This document shows, piece after piece, positions 59,906 through 64,000 of a stretch of 64,000 nucleotides of DNA (its first letter is position 1; the number at the start of each line of letters is the position of its first letter). The notes beneath the pieces were generated by a model. That model was given only the letters and a program-made list of their open reading frames with translations. It did no database searches and was not told where the DNA came from. The position numbers were made by a program, and so were the translations under genes. The DNA comes from Paraburkholderia acidipaludis NBRC 101816. GTDB lineage: Bacteria; Pseudomonadota; Gammaproteobacteria; Burkholderiales; Burkholderiaceae. The stretch is taken from positions 186,001-250,000 of the forward strand of contig NZ_BAXZ01000009.1 in NCBI RefSeq assembly GCF_000684975.1, given 5' to 3'.

Positions 59906-60858
59906 ACGACGAACCGCACTACGAAGCACCGCTCGGCGCGCTTGCGCCCGAGCAGCGCAAGGTGCTCGCCGAATGCGGCCCGCGCTGGGGCGACGACATC
60001 AACGGAAATCGCCAGAAGGTGGTCGACTTCTATACCCCGGTGCTCGCCAGGGCGTCGAAGGGCCACGTGAGCGTGCAGCGCGACGTGAGCTACGGCCCAC
60101 ACCCCCGGCACGTGATGGACATTTTCCTGCCGGGCCCCGAGAGCGTCGATTCACCGCCGGGCAGCGCGGGGCGCGACGCCGTGGTGTTCGTGCACGGGGG
60201 CGCGTTCGTGCGCGGGCAAAAGAGCGTCAACGGCGAAATCTATGACAACGTCTGCTACTGGTTTGCGCGCCAGGGCCTCGTCGCGTTCAACGTGGAATAT
60301 CGGCTGGCAGGGGAGGGACCGTATCCGGGCGGGGCGGAGGATGTGCGCGACGCGCTCGCTTCGATCCATCGGCAAGCCGCCGTCCTCGGTTTCGACCCCG
60401 CGCGAGTGTTTCTGATCGGGCATTCGGCGGGCGGCTCGCACGCAGCGGCGTGTCTGCTCGACCCCGCCGTCGCGAGCCGCGCGGACGGCCCGCCCGTGGC
60501 CGGCCTCGTTCTGATCAGCGGCAGACTCGTCGCCGACGTCAGGCCGGGCAATCCGAACGCCGGACCGGTGCGGGCCTATTTCGGCGACGATACCTCGCTT
60601 TACGCGCAGCGGTCTCCGCTCTCGCACGTCGCTTGCTCCGGGGTGCCGCTAATGATTGCGGTGGCGGAATACGAGAATCCCTATCTCGACGAATACGGTG
60701 CCATGTTCTTCCTCGAAGCCCTCAGGCATCGCGGGGTGCCGCCGCGTTTCATCCAGATGCGGGGGCACAACCATACGTCGATCGTGGCGCATTTCAATTC
60801 CGGCGAGGACTATCTGGGTCGCGAGATTCTGCACTTCTTCGCATCGGTGTCGCGCTGA
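59899..60858 (+). CDS. Alpha/beta hydrolase (esterase/lipase, arylformamidase-like)
   Basis: A 319-residue hydrolase. The oxyanion-hole motif is VFVHGGAFVRG near residue 95, the nucleophile elbow is GHSAGGSH near residue 175, and the acid and His are in the C-terminal region (AVAEYENPYLDEY; RGHNHTSIVAHF). The family contains esterases and formamidases. It is cytoplasmic and co-transcribed with the ferredoxins; it may hydrolyse an ester or amide of the unknown substrate. Confidence 0.88.
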   Translation: MVNDEPHYEAPLGALAPEQRKVLAECGPRWGDDINGNRQKVVDFYTPVLARASKGHVSVQRDVSYGPHPRHVMDIFLPGPESVDSPPGSAGRDAVVFVHGGAFVRGQKSVNGEIYDNVCYWFARQGLVAFNVEYRLAGEGPYPGGAEDVRDALASIHRQAAVLGFDPARVFLIGHSAGGSHAAACLLDPAVASRADGPPVAGLVLISGRLVADVRPGNPNAGPVRAYFGDDTSLYAQRSPLSHVACSGVPLMIAVAEYENPYLDEYGAMFFLEALRHRGVPPRFIQMRGHNHTSIVAHFNSGEDYLGREILHFFASVSR

Positions 60859-60883
60859 CCGGCATAAATCTATTGGAGAGCAA

Positions 60884-62437
60884 ATGGAAACGCATGTCGT
60901 CCTCACTCCGGCGCACTGGGTCTATCTGTGCGGCGTCGCAGCGGTCATCATCGCACTGGTTCTACGCGCGAACGTCGTGGCGCCCGCCATTCTCGCGACT
61001 TTTGCAACGGCGCTGGCCGCCACCGGCCACGTTTCGACCTCCATCGAGGCGGTATTCTTCGCACCCCTTACGGCGGCGCGCGAGCTGTTCAATATCTTCC
61101 TCGTGATTTCCCTGATGACCGCACTGCTCAACGCGCTCAAACGCATCAATGCGGATGTGCGCATGGTTCAGCCGTTCCGCTCCGTCATGGTGAACGGTCA
61201 CGTCGGCTTTTTTGTGCTGGCGCTCGTCAGCTACGTGCTGTCCTTGTTTTTCTGGCCTACGCCGTCGGTGCCGCTCATCGCCGGCATTCTGCTGCCGGCC
61301 GCGATCTATTCGGGCGTGCCGCCGCTCGGCGCCGCCATGTGCATCGGCATTGCGGGGCTGGGTACGGCGCTCTCGTCCGACTACATCCTGAAGGTCGCGC
61401 CGGGCATCAGCGCGAGAGCGGCGGCGGTGGCCATGCCCGACGTGGCGGACAAGGCGCTGCTCCTCTCACTGATTACCGGCGGTGTGGCGCTGCTGATCGC
61501 TTACGGACTGATCCGCAAGCAGATCGGGACGCCGGATGTGGAGCACCTCGAGCGTTGGGAGGCTACCCAGGTGACGGCGACCTCCGTGATCGCGGGCGGG
61601 CCGCAACATCGCGCACGCGTTCGGCGCGGGACGCCGCAGCACGCCACGCCGGGGCTGGGCGGCCAGTCGGCGGGTGCGGCCAGCGCGAGCAGCGCGCCGC
61701 CTTCGGCGCGGGACCTGCTGACGCCGGCGCAGGAGTGGTGGTCGAAGTGCTTCGCAGTCCTTACGCCGCTGGCTTTTCTCGGTATCGTGGTCTACATGGT
61801 GCTGCCGCACCTCATTGCGGGTATGCAGGGCGCAAGCGGCAACGCGGCAGCGGCGCTGGTGGGCGGCGTGGCGGGGCTCTTGTTGCTGGCGGTGGTGGTG
61901 GCACGCGATTACCGCGCGGTCTGCAAAAACGTGGCCGAGCATATTACCGAAGGATTCGTGTTCTCCTTTCGCGCCATGAGCTCGGTGCTGCCGATTGCGG
62001 GGTTCTTCTTCATCGGCGTGGCGAGCACCGCGGCCCCCATTCTCTCGTTGAAAGCAGGGGTGCCTGCGCCCGGATTGCTGGCGGATCTCGTCAGGGCCGG
62101 CGAGGTGTATATCCCGCATAACACGGTGTTCGCGTCATACGGGATCATGCTGGCGGGCATGATCACCGGCATCGACGGCTCGGGATTCGCCGGCCTGCCT
62201 CTCACCGGAGCACTCTCGGGCGCGCTGGGCCGGGCGCTGGGCGTGGACGTCTCGACGCTTGCGGCGGTGGGTCAGATGGGCTCGGTATGGACCGGGAAGA
62301 CACTCACGGCGTGGTCGGCGCTTGCCGCCGTGGCGAGCTTCGCACGTGTGCCGGTGCTTCAGGTCGTGCGCTGCCTGCTGATTCCGGTTGTCGCGGGTTT
62401 GTTGATCTCCACGCTGGTTGCCATTCTGGTCTGGTAG
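60884..62437 (+). CDS. Putative permease of the ion-transporter type
   Basis: A 517-residue polytopic inner-membrane protein with about 12 helices in two related halves. A hydrophilic central loop of about 60 residues (around 225-285) is Ala/Ser/Gly-rich. The segment PSVPLIAGILLPAAIYSGVPPLGAAMCIGIAGLGTALSSD resembles GntP/CitMHS-type organic-acid permeases. The substrate is unknown but presumably that of the cluster. GGAG precedes the ATG. Confidence 0.8.
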   Translation: METHVVLTPAHWVYLCGVAAVIIALVLRANVVAPAILATFATALAATGHVSTSIEAVFFAPLTAARELFNIFLVISLMTALLNALKRINADVRMVQPFRSVMVNGHVGFFVLALVSYVLSLFFWPTPSVPLIAGILLPAAIYSGVPPLGAAMCIGIAGLGTALSSDYILKVAPGISARAAAVAMPDVADKALLLSLITGGVALLIAYGLIRKQIGTPDVEHLERWEATQVTATSVIAGGPQHRARVRRGTPQHATPGLGGQSAGAASASSAPPSARDLLTPAQEWWSKCFAVLTPLAFLGIVVYMVLPHLIAGMQGASGNAAAALVGGVAGLLLLAVVVARDYRAVCKNVAEHITEGFVFSFRAMSSVLPIAGFFFIGVASTAAPILSLKAGVPAPGLLADLVRAGEVYIPHNTVFASYGIMLAGMITGIDGSGFAGLPLTGALSGALGRALGVDVSTLAAVGQMGSVWTGKTLTAWSALAAVASFARVPVLQVVRCLLIPVVAGLLISTLVAILVW

Positions 62438-62480
62438 CCCGGAATTTTCTTGTCCCGTCGTTGGCAATCGTCATAAAACG

Positions 62481-62493
62481 GTATACAGTAAAC
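62481..62493. promoter_or_regulatory. GTATACAGTAAAC, operator copy 4 (oxidase unit)
   Basis: A copy of the same dyad with one mismatch (GTATA-CAG-TAAAC), 40 bp before the oxidase ATG. It shares GTATACAG with copy 1. Confidence 0.6.
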
Positions 62494-62533
62494 AGTAGTC
62501 AAATTTGTATTTCACCACCGAACAGGAGCAGTC

Positions 62534-63268
62534 ATGGCTGAACTCATGGACCGTAACGAATTTCGCCTCGCGCTGGAAAACGCGATCAAGGGCAAGAGCG
62601 CGAACAAAGCCCCCTTCAGCGTGGCATGGGCGAGCGGAAAACTGAGCCGCGCGCACCTCGCGCGTTGGGCCGAGAACCACTACCACTACGTGGGGCCGTT
62701 TGCCGATTACCTCGGGTATCTGTATGCGCGCTTTCCCGATCACCTCACCGAGGCGAAGGACTTTCTGCTCGCCAACATGTACGAGGAGGAGATTGGCGGC
62801 GACCGCCATACGGACCTGCTGATCCGTTTTGCCGAGGCATGCGGTACGACGCGCGAGCGCGTGGTCGATCCCGACAACATGTCGCCGACCACGCGCGGCC
62901 TGCAGGGCTGGTGCTACACGGTGGCGATGCGCGAAGACCCGATCGTCGCCGTGGCCGCGCTCGTGGTCGGCCTCGAATCGCAGGTGCCCTCCATCTACCG
63001 CAAGCAGACGCCGACGCTGCGCGAGCAGTACAAGTTCACGGATGAAGAGGTCGAATTCTTCGACCTGCATATCGTTTCGGACGAGATCCACGGCGAACGC
63101 GGCTACCAGATCGTTCTGGAGCATGCGAACACGCCGGAACTGCAGCAGCGCTGCCTGAAGATCTGCGAAATCGGCGCGCAGATGCGGCTGCTCTACACCA
63201 CGGCGCTTTATTACGACTATGTCGCGGACGAGTTGCCGCTGGAGGAACTCGACCTCGTCGCGGCGTAA
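62534..63268 (+). CDS. Haem-oxygenase-fold non-haem metal oxidase (PqqC/TenA/CADD-like)
   Basis: A 244-residue all-helical protein. Candidate metal ligands are E85, H92, E148, H179, D183 and H186 (YEEEIGGDRH, GLESQ, DLHIVSDEIHG). Their spacing fits the six-ligand diiron site of haem-oxygenase-like oxidases such as CADD. These enzymes use O2 on amino acids, amines or fatty acids. AGGAG lies before the ATG, and its own regulon palindrome is 40 bp upstream. The ferredoxins in the cluster could reduce its metal site. Confidence 0.83.
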   Translation: MAELMDRNEFRLALENAIKGKSANKAPFSVAWASGKLSRAHLARWAENHYHYVGPFADYLGYLYARFPDHLTEAKDFLLANMYEEEIGGDRHTDLLIRFAEACGTTRERVVDPDNMSPTTRGLQGWCYTVAMREDPIVAVAALVVGLESQVPSIYRKQTPTLREQYKFTDEEVEFFDLHIVSDEIHGERGYQIVLEHANTPELQQRCLKICEIGAQMRLLYTTALYYDYVADELPLEELDLVAA

Positions 63269-63358
63269 CCGTTGCCGCTGGCAGGCATGCAATGGGCCGG
63301 CGCGCCGCTCCTGGCTGCGCGTCGGTCGAACGAAACATCAGGATCGGTTCGAGCAACT

Positions 63359-64000
63359 ATGACCAATATGGGCTCCCAGGTTTTTCTGAACTATATCGGC
63401 GGCGAGTGGTGCGAAAGTCAAGGAGGCGGAACGTTCGAGAACCGCAATCCGGCCGACACGCGCGACCTCGTCGGCCGCTTCCAGGCTTCCACGGCCGACG
63501 ACGCGCACGCCGCGGTGCAGGCCGCATCGCAGGCATTCCCTGCCTGGCGGAAGCTTTCGGTCGCCGCGCGCGCGAAGATTCTGCAACGCGCCGCCGACTA
63601 CCTCGAAGCGAACGCCGATACGTTCGCGCGCGAGCTGACGCGCGAGGAAGGCAAGCTCGTCGGCCTGGCCCGCGAGGAGTTCCTGCGCTCGGCACAGACG
63701 CTGCGCTTTTATGCCGTTGAGGCGCAGTCGTATGGCGGCGAGACGTTTCCGTGCGACGACCCGCAGATGTCGGTCTACACGCTGCGCGAGCCGCTCGGCG
63801 TCGTCACCGTCATCTCGCCGTGGAATTTCCCGGTCTCCATTCCCGCGCGCAAGATCGCACCCGCGCTGATATGCGGCAACACGGTCGTCTTCAAGCCGTC
63901 GTCGGACGCCCCGTTGAGCGGCTTGCGTCTGGTCGAGGCGTTCAGCAAGGCGGGCATTCCCCCGGGCGTGCTGAATCTGATTACGGGCCGCGCTTCCGAA
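63359..64000 (+). CDS. Aldehyde dehydrogenase family protein (partial)
   Basis: The N-terminal 214 residues of an NAD(P)-dependent aldehyde dehydrogenase, cut by the right edge. Motifs present are NYIGGEW, NPADTRDLVG, and the cofactor segment TVISPWNFPVSIPARKIAPALICGNTVVFKPSSDAP. The catalytic Cys and Glu lie outside. It is 90 bp after the oxidase gene and probably co-transcribed. It could oxidise an aldehyde released by the oxidase. Confidence 0.9.
   Translation, partial: MTNMGSQVFLNYIGGEWCESQGGGTFENRNPADTRDLVGRFQASTADDAHAAVQAASQAFPAWRKLSVAARAKILQRAADYLEANADTFARELTREEGKLVGLAREEFLRSAQTLRFYAVEAQSYGGETFPCDDPQMSVYTLREPLGVVTVISPWNFPVSIPARKIAPALICGNTVVFKPSSDAPLSGLRLVEAFSKAGIPPGVLNLITGRASE

Noticed and set aside
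1..64000. tRNA, rRNA, tmRNA, prophage and toxin-antitoxin genes.
   Set aside because: No cloverleaf with conserved TTC-containing T-arm, no rRNA core sequence, and no integrase, capsid or toxin-type protein was recognised.

Overview
The window is high-GC Gram-negative DNA (most genes have G or C at the third codon position). It looks like Burkholderiaceae, most likely Paraburkholderia or Burkholderia sensu lato. Support comes from gene types common in that group: the fused PhaAB antiporter subunit, a DUF4148 protein, DUF3562, a second PBP3/FtsI, an aspartate carbamoyltransferase of about 430 residues, and an M23 peptidase beside a bactofilin. No rRNA, tRNA, CRISPR array or intact insertion sequence was seen. 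Species cannot be assigned from the sequence alone.

Left part (1-24 kb): the minus-strand pha/mnh cation/proton antiporter operon (phaAB-C-D-E-F-G, cut by the left edge); a broken GGDEF gene; a carotenoid oxygenase divergent from a TetR regulator and a VOC protein, with two matching palindromes between them; PPK2 polyphosphate kinase convergent with a Pit phosphate transporter; an intact membrane diguanylate cyclase; a small HTH gene behind a short degenerate tandem repeat; two candidate small RNAs flanking yigZ; a His-rich exported protein; an acyl-CoA synthetase divergent from a Crp/Fnr regulator; a DUF4148 protein; a second FtsI-type transpeptidase; and a chemoreceptor.

Middle (24-46 kb): a four-gene phosphonate operon (nucleotidyltransferase, PEP mutase fused to a second nucleotidyltransferase domain, phosphonopyruvate decarboxylase, AEP aminotransferase) predicted to make 2-aminoethylphosphonate and activate it as a CMP derivative. 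It is followed by a PepSY membrane protein with a Fur-box-like palindrome, a PaoABC-type periplasmic aldehyde oxidoreductase with a MocA-like cofactor enzyme, a LysR/alcohol dehydrogenase pair, a PyrB with an extra N-terminal helical domain, an M23/coiled-coil/bactofilin cell-shape module, a DapA-family enzyme and an ArsR/old-yellow-enzyme unit with a perfect operator.

Right part (46-64 kb) looks accessory. A 1038-residue autotransporter with Asn/Gly/Thr-rich repeats and an adenylate-forming enzyme lie on the plus strand. Facing them is a translationally coupled minus-strand trio: TPR-sulfotransferase, TPR/GT9-like glycosyltransferase and APS kinase. I read this as a possible surface glycosylation/sulfation cassette. 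From 55 kb a catabolic-looking cluster starts: porin, ornithine-cyclodeaminase-family enzyme, DHA2 efflux pump, two plant-type ferredoxins around an unrecognised 106-residue protein, alpha/beta hydrolase, permease, haem-oxygenase-fold metal oxidase and an aldehyde dehydrogenase cut by the right edge. Four copies of a GTATA-N3-TATAC-type palindrome sit in front of its four probable transcription units, so it appears to be one regulon for an unidentified substrate.
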